Assembly: GCA_040386335.1 (NCBI GenBank)
Contig: JAZKFT010000045.1
Location: 62,001-126,000 of the forward strand
Origin: JAZKFT01 sp040386335
Lineage (GTDB): Bacteria; Bacteroidota; Bacteroidia; Chitinophagales; Chitinophagaceae
Length of the DNA stretch: 64,000 bases
Reading direction: 5' to 3'
Shown here: positions 36,013-45,138 of the stretch, one piece after another
How the letters are laid out: each line of letters starts with the position of its first letter
How positions within the stretch are numbered: position 1 is the stretch's first letter
Notes under the pieces: generated by a model
The model's database searches: none
What the model was told of the DNA's origin: nothing
Seen by the model: only the letters and a program-made list of their open reading frames with translations
Made by a program: the position numbers and the translations under genes

Positions 36013-38529
36013 ATGCGGATATACAGCCTCCTGATCATTTTTATCGCGACTTCCTTTTCCCTTTTTGCCCAAAAGAAAACGGCGACCATCAGTGGGCTAG
36101 TGGTGGATGAACAGGATAAGCCGATGGCGAAAGTTTCCGTTGGCATTTTGGGGAAACAGGCAGCCGTAAGTACTACCAATGACAGCGGTAAGTTTTCTAT
36201 AACGGTGCCTTCAGGAAAAGCCGTAGCATTGGTGTTTAGCTATTCGGGTTATAACCAGCAGCAAACCAATTTTTACCTCGTTAATGGGGAAGAAGAAACA
36301 ATCACGATCCAGATGGTGAAAGGCTCCTTCATACTGCAGGATGTTGTGGTGACCAATAAAGCCGAAAGAACACAGACAGGTCTTATCAAGATCAATCCCA
36401 AGCTAGCTTTGAATAATCCCACGCCGCTGTCAAGCATTGAAAGCATGATACAGATTTTTGCAGGCAGTGCCCGCAGTGAACTCACCAACCAATACAGTAT
36501 CCGGGGTGGCAGCTTCGACGAAAACCTAATTTATGTAAACGATTTTGAAGTGTACCGCCCTTACCTGATCCGCAACGGGCAACAGGAAGGATTGAGTTTT
36601 ATCAACCCCGAAATGACCCGCTCGGTCAATTTTTTCAATGGCGGATTCCAGAGTAAGTACGGCGATAAAATGAGCAGTGTGCTCGACATCACTTATAAGA
36701 AGCCAGACACGATCAGCGGCAACAGCGGTAGCGCCTATATCGGGCTCCTGGAGCAGGGCGTGCACATCGAAGGCCTGCTGGCGAAAAACAAAGCGACCTA
36801 CAATATCGGCTTCCGCAACCGCAACCTCAAAGGCCTGCTCGGTTCTCAGGAAACCAAGGGGAACTATGTTCCTTCCTCCACCGATTTTCAGGCTTATATT
36901 ACCTGGCAGCCACGCACCAAATTGCTACTCGAATTACTGGCCAACCTGGGTAGCACCAAATTCACCCTGTTCCCCGAAGAAAGCAAGCAAACCACGTCTG
37001 TTTTTTCGCCGCTCTATACCCAAAACCTGGGTCTCGATATTTATTTTGAAGGACAGGAAAAAGACAAGTACAATACCAATATGCTGGGATTGAGCGCCAC
37101 TTTAAACCTGTCACCCAGGTTTAAACTCAAGGGTATGTTGAGCCGCTTTCAAAACAAGGAACAGGAGAACGTAGACATTGCCGGGGCCTACCTTTTCGGT
37201 GATCGTGATTTCGACAATACCCAACCTACTTTTGGCCTGATCGTAAACCCTTTGGGTGCCGGCGTATATCAAAACTTTAGCCGCAACAAACTGGATGTAC
37301 AGGTGTACACGGCCTCGCTGAAAGGCACATTGGAAAAGGACAAACATTTTATCCAGTTCGGCAATAGTTTTTCGATAGAAAAAATAAGCGATGTGCTGAA
37401 GGAATGGGAATACCAGGATAGCGCCGGTTATGCCTTGCCCAACCGCATTGGCCCATTAAGTTTGTACCGCAGCATTAATGCCAGGAGCGAACTCAATATT
37501 GCCCGCCTCCAGGGCTTTATCCAGGATAATATACTGCTCGGCAGCAAGTTCACTTTCAATGCAGGTGTTCGCTACAATATCAATAACCTCAACAATGAAT
37601 TCCTGATTTCGCCACGGCTGGGTTTCAGCTATAAACCCACCCAATGGGAAAAGAAAGACGTTATATTCCGTGCCTCTGTGGGTATCTATAACCAACCACC
37701 ATTTTACCGTGAAATGCGCCGTCCGGATGGCAGTGTAAATACTGCGCTTAAATCACAGAAAAGTTACCAGGTGAGTGGTGGTGTGGATTATGCTTTCCAG
37801 GTGCAGGGGAGGCCGTTTCGCCTCAATACTGAAGCCTATTACAAAAGCATGCACGATGTAGTGCCATACGATATAGACAATGTGCGGGTCCGGTACTTTG
37901 GAACCAATAGCGCCAAAGCCTATGCATATGGCATTGAAGCCAGGTTGTATGGAGAATTGGTGAAAGACGCCGAAAGCTGGATCAGCATTGGCCTGATGAA
38001 CACAAAGGAAAACCTGGAAGGCGATTTTTACCAGAAATACTTTAACGCCGCTGGCGAAGAAATTACCGGCAGCACCAAGGACCAGGTGATAAAGGATTCT
38101 GTCAAAACAGATATTGGCTGGCTGCGCCGCCCAACGGACCGCCGCTTTAATTTTGGCGTGTTTTTCCAGGATTATCTCAGCACCAACAAGAATTTTAAAG
38201 TATCGCTCAGCATTATTTACGGTACTAATTTGCCCTACAATATCGCCGGCAGCACCAAGTACCGCAATGCGCTGGAGATACCGAATTATATCCGCACCGA
38301 TATAGGTTTTAGTGCGCTTTTGCTGGACGGTGACCGCAGTAAACGCCGCAGTCACAACCCTTTACGTAATTTTGAAACCATCTGGGCCAGCCTCGAAGTC
38401 TTCAACCTCATCGACCGTGCCAATACTATTTCCTACGCCCTGATCAAAGATTTTGCCAACAATACCTTTACCATCCCCAACAGGCTTACGCCGAGATTGA
38501 TCAATTTAAAACTGGTGGCCAGGTGGTAG
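36013..38529 (+). CDS. TonB-dependent outer-membrane receptor
   Basis: The 838-residue protein has a signal peptide (MRIYSLLIIFIATSFSLFAQ), then a carboxypeptidase-regulatory-like domain ('ATISGLVVDEQDKPMAKVSV'). The plug domain contains 'NQYSIRGGSFDENLIYVNDF', and a 22-strand-type barrel ends in 'LTPRLINLKLVARW' with a C-terminal aromatic residue. No SusD partner is adjacent, so this is not a classical SusC glycan importer. The 'SIRGGSFDENLIYVND' plug signature resembles receptors of unknown substrate conserved in Bacteroidota. It is divergent from the NHL gene cluster and apparently monocistronic. The substrate is unknown. Confidence 0.9.
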   Translation: MRIYSLLIIFIATSFSLFAQKKTATISGLVVDEQDKPMAKVSVGILGKQAAVSTTNDSGKFSITVPSGKAVALVFSYSGYNQQQTNFYLVNGEEETITIQMVKGSFILQDVVVTNKAERTQTGLIKINPKLALNNPTPLSSIESMIQIFAGSARSELTNQYSIRGGSFDENLIYVNDFEVYRPYLIRNGQQEGLSFINPEMTRSVNFFNGGFQSKYGDKMSSVLDITYKKPDTISGNSGSAYIGLLEQGVHIEGLLAKNKATYNIGFRNRNLKGLLGSQETKGNYVPSSTDFQAYITWQPRTKLLLELLANLGSTKFTLFPEESKQTTSVFSPLYTQNLGLDIYFEGQEKDKYNTNMLGLSATLNLSPRFKLKGMLSRFQNKEQENVDIAGAYLFGDRDFDNTQPTFGLIVNPLGAGVYQNFSRNKLDVQVYTASLKGTLEKDKHFIQFGNSFSIEKISDVLKEWEYQDSAGYALPNRIGPLSLYRSINARSELNIARLQGFIQDNILLGSKFTFNAGVRYNINNLNNEFLISPRLGFSYKPTQWEKKDVIFRASVGIYNQPPFYREMRRPDGSVNTALKSQKSYQVSGGVDYAFQVQGRPFRLNTEAYYKSMHDVVPYDIDNVRVRYFGTNSAKAYAYGIEARLYGELVKDAESWISIGLMNTKENLEGDFYQKYFNAAGEEITGSTKDQVIKDSVKTDIGWLRRPTDRRFNFGVFFQDYLSTNKNFKVSLSIIYGTNLPYNIAGSTKYRNALEIPNYIRTDIGFSALLLDGDRSKRRSHNPLRNFETIWASLEVFNLIDRANTISYALIKDFANNTFTIPNRLTPRLINLKLVARW

Positions 38530-38600
38530 ATTGGATTTATGATTTGTGAATTTAGATTTGAGGCAATCGATTTGCCTTGCACCCCGCATCCCACCCCTGC

Positions 38601-38636
38601 TTTTGCCTGCGGCAAAATCTGTCCCCGCCAGCGGGG
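38601..38636. repeat. Twin GC-rich hairpins
   Basis: TTTTGCC-TGC-GGCAAAA (38601-38617) and CCCCGC-CA-GCGGGG (38623-38636) are two perfect hairpins side by side in the gap after the TonB receptor gene. They look like a REP-type element and may also end transcription. Nothing else stands out in the 281-bp gap. Confidence 0.65.
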
Positions 38637-38810
38637 AATATTGCCGCAGTGTCACTTCGCGAATTTTTGTAGTGCTGTGATAGGACGTAACAAATAGTCA
38701 TAAACCTACAGCATCTTTTTTTCGTAATTGATTTACCATTTGCGCAACCTTTTAATTGGCACGCAAACCAACATTTCATCTTACTTTGCACCGCTTTTTA
38801 AAGATGCGTA

Positions 38811-39881
38811 ATGACAGACCTTTCGAAATTTGACTCCGATGGAGTGGGTAACCCGAATAACAACATTTTTGGTTTACCGTTTACAGAAGAAGAATCACGG
38901 TTGGTAATAGTGCCGGTTCCCTGGGAAGTAACTGTGAGTTATGGTGGTGGTACAGCCCGAAGTCCGGAGCATGTGTTCAAAGCTTCGCTGCAGGTAGATC
39001 TTTTTGATCCAGAAGTACCCGATGGCTGGAAGCAGGGTTTTTATATGCGGCCCATCGACAAAAAGATTCTTTTAAAAAGCGACTACCTGCGTAAAGAAGC
39101 TGAGCTCTACATCGATTTTATTTCGAAGGATGAAAGTGTGGAAGGAAACAAGTTTATGTGCAAAAGCCTCAAGGATATTAATGAAGGCAGCAAATTCCTA
39201 AATAATTGGGTGTACGAACAAACCAGCGCCCTGTTAAAGCAAGGCAAACTGGTGGCCCTGCTCGGTGGTGACCATAGTACGCCGCTTGGTTTTTTTAGGG
39301 CCATTGCAGAACACCACGGCGAATTCGGCATTTTGCAGATAGATGCCCATTGCGATCTCCGCGAAGCCTACGAAGATTTTAATTATAGTCACGCCAGCAT
39401 TATGTACAATGCCCTGGCGGAAATACCGGAATTGAAACGCCTCGTGCAGGTGGGGGTGAGGGATTATGGTAAAACCGAATGGGATATGATCTGCGGCAGC
39501 AATTACCGCGTTATTACCTACTTCGACCGGGAGATAAAAAGCCGCCAATACGAAGGTGAAATATGGGCAAAGATCTGCGATGAAATTGTAAGTAAACTGC
39601 CACAAAAAGTGTACATCAGCTTTGATATAGACGGGCTGGATCCCAAACTTTGCCCAAACACCGGAACACCCGTACAGGGCGGACTGGAAACCGAACAGGT
39701 CAATTACCTTTTTAGAAAAGTGATTCAAAGCGGCCGCCAGTTAGTGGGCTTCGACCTGAATGAAATTGGTGTGGGCGAATACGATTGGGATGCCAATGTG
39801 GGCGCCAGGGAACTGTTTAAACTATGTAATTTGTTGGTGGCTTCTAATACGCCGCCAGTTGAAGTTTCACAGGTTTCTTAA
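38811..39881 (+). CDS. Arginase/agmatinase family ureohydrolase
   Basis: The 356-residue protein has all the manganese-binding motifs of the ureohydrolase fold: 'LLGGDHSTPLGFF', 'QIDAHCDLREAY' (DAHxD) and 'SFDIDGLDPKLCPNTGTPVQ' (DxDxxDP with the following GTP loop). The family hydrolyses a guanidino group: agmatine to putrescine and urea, arginine, guanidinobutyrate or formiminoglutamate. The N-terminal 'IVPVPWEVTVSYGGGTARSP' favours the agmatinase-like subgroup, but sequence alone does not settle the substrate. It stands alone, with no polyamine genes nearby. Confidence 0.88.
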   Translation: MTDLSKFDSDGVGNPNNNIFGLPFTEEESRLVIVPVPWEVTVSYGGGTARSPEHVFKASLQVDLFDPEVPDGWKQGFYMRPIDKKILLKSDYLRKEAELYIDFISKDESVEGNKFMCKSLKDINEGSKFLNNWVYEQTSALLKQGKLVALLGGDHSTPLGFFRAIAEHHGEFGILQIDAHCDLREAYEDFNYSHASIMYNALAEIPELKRLVQVGVRDYGKTEWDMICGSNYRVITYFDREIKSRQYEGEIWAKICDEIVSKLPQKVYISFDIDGLDPKLCPNTGTPVQGGLETEQVNYLFRKVIQSGRQLVGFDLNEIGVGEYDWDANVGARELFKLCNLLVASNTPPVEVSQVS

Positions 39882-39932
39882 GGGTCAAGGTTCAAGGGGC
39901 AAGGTTCAAGTTTCAAGTTCTAAGGTTCAGGG
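39882..39932. repeat. GGTTCAAG word array
   Basis: Degenerate copies of GGTTCAAG/TTTCAAG run directly from the stop of the ureohydrolase gene. The remaining 200 bp up to the next gene show no other structure. Confidence 0.7.
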
Positions 39933-40150
39933 TCGATTAGCTTCGGCATATATTCTGCGACGCTCACGATATTTGAATCAGATGTGCTGGCTTGTATAAT
40001 CTATTCTTTGGAATGTCACAAAAGACAAAACTTTGCCCGGGATCAGGCGGCGAAAGTTGAAATAATAACTTTGGTAACAACACGTTTGCCGTTATTCATC
40101 GCAAGGCTGTATTTTCGGCCCTTTAATCAATAAGTTATTTTCCCTTACCC

Positions 40151-40645
40151 ATGAACAAGCGCTCGTTCAATGCCAAAGTGCGGCTGCATCAAAAGGCCAT
40201 GAAATCCTTTTTGACCAAAGTAGAGAAGAAAGCTTCGCCACACCTGGACGCACTTGCAGAGGAAATAAATGTAGAGGTATGGAAAGAAATAGAATGTCTT
40301 AGCTGCGCCAACTGTTGCAAGGTGATGACACCCACGTTTAATAAGGAAGATATTAAACGGATCTCCCGGCATTTTAATATGAGCCAGGATGCGTTTAAAG
40401 AAACTTACCTGAAATACGAAAAGAAAGATAAGGACTGGCAAAATAAAAAGCAACCCTGTCAATGGCTGGACCTTGGTACGAACATGTGTTCCATTTATGA
40501 TATAAGACCCGCCGATTGTGCCGGGTTTCCCCATCTTACCAAAAAGCCCATGACCGACTATATCCACGTACACAAACAAAATATCCAGTATTGCCCCGCC
40601 ACCTACCGAATGGTAGAGAAAATGATGGAGCGGAGTATTGTTTAG
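40151..40645 (+). CDS. YkgJ-type cysteine-cluster protein
   Basis: The 164-residue protein contains the zinc/iron-chelating CxxCxxCC-type domain: 'ECLSCANCCKV' near residue 50 and a second set 'PCQWLDLGTNMCSIYDIRP' followed by 'ADCAGFPHL'. The family is widespread and its function is not firmly known; metal binding is expected. It is a stand-alone cytoplasmic protein with a basic N-terminus. ATG 40151 is the first start after an in-frame stop-rich region. Confidence 0.85.
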   Translation: MNKRSFNAKVRLHQKAMKSFLTKVEKKASPHLDALAEEINVEVWKEIECLSCANCCKVMTPTFNKEDIKRISRHFNMSQDAFKETYLKYEKKDKDWQNKKQPCQWLDLGTNMCSIYDIRPADCAGFPHLTKKPMTDYIHVHKQNIQYCPATYRMVEKMMERSIV

Positions 40646-40647
40646 TG

Positions 40648-40776
40648 GTTAGGTGATTAGGGATTAGTTGATTAGGGATTGGGGATTAGTTGGCCAGATG
40701 GACTAATCAACCAATCAACCAATCAACTACTCAACCAATCAACTAATCCCTAATCCCCAATCCCTAATTACCTAAC
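40648..40776. repeat. Word-array hairpin, GATTAGTTGATTAGGG family, copy 1
   Basis: The left half (40650-40695) is built of GATTAGGGATTAGTTGATT words. The right half (40700-40776) is their complement: AATCAACTAATCCCTAATCC and a terminal TTACCTAAC that mirrors GTTAGGTGA. The halves fold into one long imperfect stem that fills the gap before the next gene. The same words recur at 43326-43545 and 1061-1099. Confidence 0.75.
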
Positions 40777-40816
40777 GAATTGACAAACTCCTGACATAAC
40801 AAGCAGGCCACCCACT

Positions 40817-40824
40817 TACTTTTG
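40817..40824 (+). promoter_or_regulatory. -7 promoter element
   Basis: TACTTTTG matches the Bacteroidota -7 consensus TAnnTTTG exactly. It lies 14 bp before the ATG at 40839, implying a very short leader. Confidence 0.5.
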
Positions 40825-40838
40825 CCGAAATTTTTTAG

Positions 40839-41918
40839 ATGAAGTATATCTTGTTTTTTCTTTTGGCGGCAACTTTTGTTTCCAACGCCCAGCCAGTACG
40901 CCAGCCTGTTGCCGATTCTTTGCAATATGCCAATGAACCACATTTTAAAAATATCCGGCAGTTAACATTTGGAGGTGATAATGCCGAAGCCTATTGGAGC
41001 GCCGATGGCAAATACCTGATTTTTCAACGAACCAATGCAAAAGACGGCATCCTTTGCGACCAGATGTTTATGGGGAAAGTACCCGAAACAGCAAGCGAAC
41101 CCTTTAACTACAAACTCGTAAGCACCGGCAAGGGCCGCACTACCTGTGGCTATATTTTAAACGACAGCAAACATGTGTTATACGCCAGTACCCATCTTGG
41201 TGCCGACACTTGCCCGCCTTTACCAGACAGGGCAAAATATGGTAATCGCTATATCTGGCCTATCTATGAAAGTTTCGATATTTTTATTGCAGATACCGAT
41301 GGAAAGATTACTAAACGTCTTACAAAAACACCAGGGTATGATGCGGAGGGAACACTGAGCCCGGATGGTAAAAAAATGTTGTTTACCAGCATGAGAGATG
41401 GAGACCTGGATCTGTATATCATGGATATGAAAACAGAAAAAGTAACCCGGATCACTAATACACTTGGCTACGATGGCGGCGCCTGGTTCAGCCCCGATGG
41501 CAAAAAAATTATCTGGCGCGCCAGCCGTATGAAAACACCTGAAGAAGAAGCGGATTACAAAGACCTGTTGAGTAAAGGTCTGGTAGCACCAACCAATATG
41601 GAAGTGTTTACCGCAAATGCCGATGGTAGTAATCAACAACAGATCACCCACTATGGACAGGCCAACTGGGCACCTAATTTCTTGCCTGATAGCAAAACGA
41701 TTATTTTCTGCAGCAACCACGAGTACAAGCGTGGGTTTCCTTTTAATATGTACACGATCAATGCCGATGGTAGCAACCTGCAAAAGATCAGCCGCGATAA
41801 GGGTTTTGACGCTTTCCCAATGTTTAGCCCCGATGGCAAAAAGATTGTTTTTTGCAGCAATCGTAACAATGGCGGTACGAGGGATACCAATGTGTTTGTA
41901 GCCGATTGGGTGGAGTGA
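40839..41918 (+). CDS. Exported PD40 (TolB-like) beta-propeller protein
   Basis: The 359-residue protein begins with a signal peptide (MKYILFFLLAATFVSNAQ). It consists of at least five PD40 repeats with cores such as 'SADGKYLIFQRT', 'SPDGKKMLFTSMRDGD', 'SPDGKKIIWRASRM' and 'SPDGKKIVFCSNRNNG'. This is the propeller type of TolB and of the non-catalytic domains of S9 peptidases, but no peptidase domain follows. It is likely periplasmic, with a scaffold or binding role. It is the first gene after a long intergenic hairpin and has its own promoter element. Confidence 0.85.
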   Translation: MKYILFFLLAATFVSNAQPVRQPVADSLQYANEPHFKNIRQLTFGGDNAEAYWSADGKYLIFQRTNAKDGILCDQMFMGKVPETASEPFNYKLVSTGKGRTTCGYILNDSKHVLYASTHLGADTCPPLPDRAKYGNRYIWPIYESFDIFIADTDGKITKRLTKTPGYDAEGTLSPDGKKMLFTSMRDGDLDLYIMDMKTEKVTRITNTLGYDGGAWFSPDGKKIIWRASRMKTPEEEADYKDLLSKGLVAPTNMEVFTANADGSNQQQITHYGQANWAPNFLPDSKTIIFCSNHEYKRGFPFNMYTINADGSNLQKISRDKGFDAFPMFSPDGKKIVFCSNRNNGGTRDTNVFVADWVE

Positions 41919-41929
41919 TTTGTTCGTTC

Positions 41930-42014
41930 ACCGTCCATTGCATATTCAACATTATTGTTATGTTAGGGTCGGTTGCCTGTGGACGGTTGACGGTTGAGGG
42001 TCAACGATTGACCG
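41930..42014. repeat. GGACGGTTGACGG inverted words
   Basis: CACCGTCC (about 41931) and GGACGGTTGAC (about 41981) are inverted, and GGTCAA-CGA-TTGACC (41999-42013) is a perfect palindrome. It is another word array confined to a gene gap; it could serve as a transcript-end structure. Confidence 0.5.
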
Positions 42015-42113
42015 CACAACAAATCCATAATTTGATTTTTGATCTTAACAGCGTTTCTTTGTAGCCATCTACTAAGACTGTACTGTTAATAAACCACTCA
42101 AAAATCAATCCTC

Positions 42114-42557
42114 ATGGAACAAGGTCTGCTGCATCTTCACAATCTATTGCGTTGGATCATCCTGCTTTTATTACCGATTTGTCTTTTCCAGGCATTTGCA
42201 AAAAATAGAGGCATTGCCAGAACCAGTCTTTTTTTGCTCATCGCTGCCCATATCACTTTTGTTATTGGTATTTACCAGTGGTTTAGCAGCAGCAAGGTTG
42301 GGCTCGCCATCCTTAAAAATATGGAGTACAACTTTGGCGCTGTCATGAAGGATTCATTTGCCAGGTTCTGGGTGGTAGAACATTTTGTAGGAATGATCAT
42401 CGCTATAGCCCTTATTACCGTCGGCCGTGGCAAAGCGAAAAGATTTCAATACAAGCCGGCGGCCTGGCTATTCCTGTTGGCATTAATCATTATTATAGCT
42501 GTTGTGCCATGGCCATTCAGGCAATTGATTGCCCGCCCGTGGTTTCCGGGGATGTAG
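42114..42557 (+). CDS. Four-helix membrane protein, cytochrome b-like
   Basis: The 147-residue protein has four hydrophobic helices (about residues 12-28, 38-56, 88-106 and 118-135) with histidines near helix ends ('LHLHNLLRW', 'IAAHITFVIG', 'WVVEHFVGMIIA'). These could ligate heme or a metal. This small membrane protein is common in Bacteroidota and has no assigned function. It stands alone between a PD40 protein gene and a convergent phosphatase gene. I rate the existence of the gene highly and the cytochrome resemblance low. Confidence 0.75.
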   Translation: MEQGLLHLHNLLRWIILLLLPICLFQAFAKNRGIARTSLFLLIAAHITFVIGIYQWFSSSKVGLAILKNMEYNFGAVMKDSFARFWVVEHFVGMIIAIALITVGRGKAKRFQYKPAAWLFLLALIIIIAVVPWPFRQLIARPWFPGM

Positions 42558-42561
42558 ATTA

Positions 42562-42600
42562 ATGTGGAAATGTGAAAATGTGGAAATGTGGAAATGGAAA
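42562..42600. repeat. GTGGAAAT word array, copy 1
   Basis: Units of GTGGAAAT/GTGAAAAT repeat about four times right after the stop of the membrane protein gene. The same unit forms a larger array at 49418-49519. Confidence 0.75.
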
Positions 42601-42642
42601 AGAAACCACATACTCAGATTTGTCTACTTATCCGCCTGTCTA

Positions 42643-43302
42643 CTAGACAAGGTGTTGAATCAGGAGGTCATTAAAGTTTTGCAGGGACGATATCTTCAGA
42701 TCAGCAGCACCCCATCTTGCATCATTCGATAAATGATTGGCTGGCACCACTACGCATTTCATACGCGCAGCTTTGGCGGATATCAGGCCATTAAATGAAT
42801 CTTCAAAACAAATACAATCGGTGGGGGATACAGTTAGAGCTGCGGCACAGTTAATATATACCTGGGGATGCGGTTTTCCGAAAGGCAAATGCTCGGCTGT
42901 TGAAATGGCCCCCAGCACTTTACGAATCCCAAGTTGGTCTATCACCACATCCGCCAGCACCCTGGGCGAAGATGTAGCCAGGCCTATTGCACAATTCTTT
43001 TTTAGAAAATACTCAATGATATGCTGCACGCCGGGCATTACTGAAGGCTGGCGCTGTATCTTTTCTTTTACCAGTTCAATAATATCATCCACCGCCCGGG
43101 GCTGCAGGTGTTCCTGTAGTTTAAAATGATTGAACCAGTGTTCTATAAATTCTTTGGTCCGCAGACCAGTAGTGGTTTCGTATTGTTTGAGGGTTATTTT
43201 CAGGTGATATTGTTGAAAAACTTCTTCTGCTGCCTGCTGCCACAATGGTTCGGAATCTATCAAAAGCCCATCCATATCAAAGATCGCTGCCCGTATTGCC
43301 AT
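42643..43302 (-). CDS. HAD-family sugar-phosphate phosphatase (HxpB/YniC-like)
   Basis: The 219-residue haloacid-dehalogenase hydrolase has motif I 'FDMDGLLIDSEPLW' with both catalytic aspartates, motif II in 'IGLATSSPRVL', motif III lysine in 'GKPHPQVYI' and motif IV in 'CFEDSFNGLISA'. A helical cap lies between motifs I and II. The 'DMDGLLIDSEPLWQQAA' start is typical of hexitol or 2-deoxyglucose-6-phosphate phosphatases and beta-phosphoglucomutase relatives. Phosphatase activity on small sugar phosphates is the likely role. The gene is convergent with the membrane protein and flanked by repeat arrays on both sides. Confidence 0.88.
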   Translation of the reverse strand: MAIRAAIFDMDGLLIDSEPLWQQAAEEVFQQYHLKITLKQYETTTGLRTKEFIEHWFNHFKLQEHLQPRAVDDIIELVKEKIQRQPSVMPGVQHIIEYFLKKNCAIGLATSSPRVLADVVIDQLGIRKVLGAISTAEHLPFGKPHPQVYINCAAALTVSPTDCICFEDSFNGLISAKAARMKCVVVPANHLSNDARWGAADLKISSLQNFNDLLIQHLV

Positions 43303-43325
43303 ACTGTTTTTATTTAGGCCGCAAG

Positions 43326-43545
43326 TTAGTTGATTGATGATTAGGGATAAGGGGTTAGGAGTTAGGGATTGGTTGATTAAGGATTAGTTGATTAGGATTG
43401 GTAAGCACAGCTACGAACTAAATTGCTTTCTGCATAACTGCAACACACTATTTATATAACCCTATCTAGTCATTTCCGCCCAATTACTAATCCCCAGTCC
43501 CTAATCCCCAATCGCCAATCGACTAATCAACCAATCAACTAAAGA
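43326..43545. repeat. Word-array hairpin, GATTAGTTGATTAGGG family, copy 2
   Basis: The left arm (43326-43400) contains TTAGTTGATTGATGATTAGG and GGATTGGTTGATTAAGG. The right arm (43475-43545) is the complement (CTAATCCCCAGTCCCTAATC, CTAATCAACCAATCAACTAA). About 75 bp of unique sequence sits in the loop and carries ATTTATATAACC. The same family lies at 40648-40776. Confidence 0.75.
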
Positions 43546-43579
43546 CCTAATTTGCAAGTGGAAATAACGATTGACTACC

Positions 43580-44347
43580 ATGGCTTTATTTAAGAACATA
43601 GGAGATCTCTCTTTTATCAGGGGGTTGGTACATGCTACAGTGGGCTTTGCTTCCTATCCAGGCCTTACGATGGTAAACAACCTGGAAATAGAAGGGATGG
43701 AAAACCTGGAAGGCCTTCCTAAGAATAATGTACTTTTTGTGAGCAACCACCAGACCTATTTTGCCGACGTGATCGCATTTGTGCACATTTTCGCTGCCAA
43801 ACGTTTTGGCTTTACAAAAAAGTTAACGAACCCGTTTTACCTCCTGTGGCCCTTTACCCGGATAAAATTTGTAGCAGCAGAAGAAACAATGAAAAGCAAT
43901 TTCCTGAGCCGGATTTTTGCGCTTGCTGGTGCTGTTACCGTAAAGCGTACCTGGCGTGCCGAAGGCCAGAACGTGCAACGTAACCGCGATGAACACGATA
44001 CCAAAAAGATAGATGAAGCTTTGCAAAAAAACTGGGTGATCACATTCCCGCAGGGTACTACTAAACCCTTTGCACCAGGGCGTAAAGGCACAGCACATAT
44101 CATTAAAAATAACCAACCCATTGTAGTACCCGTGGTGATTAACGGCTTTTGGCGGGCCTTTGATAAAAAGGGCCTGAAGTTTAAAAAGAAAGGCAGCACG
44201 CTATCAGTCACTATTAAGCCGCCACTGCAAATTGATTATACCCAAACTACTGATGGCATATTAGATCAGGTGATGGATGCCATTGAACAAAGCAAGAAGT
44301 TTATGCTAAAAGGGAAACATCATTTGTTGAATATACTGGATAAGTAG
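43580..44347 (+). CDS. plsC: 1-acyl-sn-glycerol-3-phosphate acyltransferase
   Basis: The 255-residue protein carries acyltransferase motif I as 'VSNHQTYFADVI' (NHxxxxD), a membrane-proximal 'KRFGFTKKLTNPFYLLWPFT', and motif III 'TFPQGTTKPFAPGRKGTAH' (the EGT position is QGT here). It acylates lysophosphatidic acid to phosphatidic acid at the inner membrane, or acts on a related lysolipid. An in-frame TTG at 43571 adds only three residues, and ATG 43580 is preferred. It is monocistronic after a long intergenic hairpin. Confidence 0.85.
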   Translation: MALFKNIGDLSFIRGLVHATVGFASYPGLTMVNNLEIEGMENLEGLPKNNVLFVSNHQTYFADVIAFVHIFAAKRFGFTKKLTNPFYLLWPFTRIKFVAAEETMKSNFLSRIFALAGAVTVKRTWRAEGQNVQRNRDEHDTKKIDEALQKNWVITFPQGTTKPFAPGRKGTAHIIKNNQPIVVPVVINGFWRAFDKKGLKFKKKGSTLSVTIKPPLQIDYTQTTDGILDQVMDAIEQSKKFMLKGKHHLLNILDK

Positions 44348-44350
44348 GTC

Positions 44351-44425
44351 TTACTTCGCCTCCTGTTTTTCAAGCGCCAACAATCCCATCAATGCTGCCT
44401 TGTAGGGTAGTTTTACACATGAAAA
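44351..44425 (-). pseudogene. Possible C-terminal gene relic
   Basis: A 24-codon open stretch ending in TAA reads 'VKLPYKAALMGLLALEKQEAK', an amphipathic C-terminal-helix sequence resembling the tail of sugar-kinase-like proteins. It is closed upstream by TAA at 44426-44428 and has no start. It may be the remnant of a deleted gene. Confidence 0.3.
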
Positions 44426-44472
44426 TTAGTGACATGGGTAAGGTTTTGTGAATCGTAGGATGAAAACAGAAT

Positions 44473-44946
44473 CTATTCCAGGCTTTTCAAATACTCTTGC
44501 GAAAAATGACCATATTTTTTTTCCCGTTTATGGTCAATTATCATCCAGTCTTCAATTGCTGTTGATTTGATAATAACGGAATCTCCCTCGATAATATTTT
44601 GTACAGTAAAGGGCTCGTTACCTAGTATAGCCTCAAAATTATTGCCATTTATATCATACACATAGCTCCACATATGTTCGGTTAGTCCCGAATCTGAAAA
44701 GGCCGATTTTACAAGGAATTCATAATCGTTATCAGTGCTCTTTATCCTGAATGAGTCTAAAAACTGGTGTAGTTGGGATTGGGCGGAATCCTGCAGATCT
44801 AAAAACCGGCGGTCATGCTTTGACAATTTAACCGTACGGTCACTGGAATCTTTATTGAATGTAACAGTGCCATTGTCCTCCTGGTTATTGTTGCAGGCCG
44901 CAAGACTCATTAGGATTACAACAATGGCAATTGTCCTTGGGTACAT
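44473..44946 (-). CDS. Small lipoprotein of unknown function
   Basis: The 157-residue protein has a lipoprotein signal peptide ending 'MSLAAC', with C18 as the lipidated cysteine, followed by 'NNNQEDNG'. The mature part contains a conserved-looking 'VKSAFSDSGLTEHMWSYVYD' and 'VIIKSTAIEDWMI'. This matches the DUF2314-like pattern in which a protein of about 130 residues binds or regulates a partner; that similarity is weak. It is likely anchored in the outer membrane or facing the periplasm. It is an isolated gene. Confidence 0.7.
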   Translation of the reverse strand: MYPRTIAIVVILMSLAACNNNQEDNGTVTFNKDSSDRTVKLSKHDRRFLDLQDSAQSQLHQFLDSFRIKSTDNDYEFLVKSAFSDSGLTEHMWSYVYDINGNNFEAILGNEPFTVQNIIEGDSVIIKSTAIEDWMIIDHKREKKYGHFSQEYLKSLE

Positions 44947-45138
44947 ATTTGTTGTTTTGTGGCTAAAATAGATTTTCCTGGCGAAGAATTAATTTTAGCC
45001 GAAGGATAATTAAAATTGGCCTGCGATACAGGTAAACTTGATTAAGACAATAAGGTAGGTCCCATGCGATATTGCGATGAAATTATTGCTTCACCAATTA
45101 AAGATTGTTCCATCCTTCATTCAAGCGTCGTGTCATAG

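Noticed and set aside
37753..38355. 200-codon antisense frame in the TonB receptor gene
   Set aside because: It runs against a complete, signal-peptide-bearing receptor and its product shows no domain or start signal.
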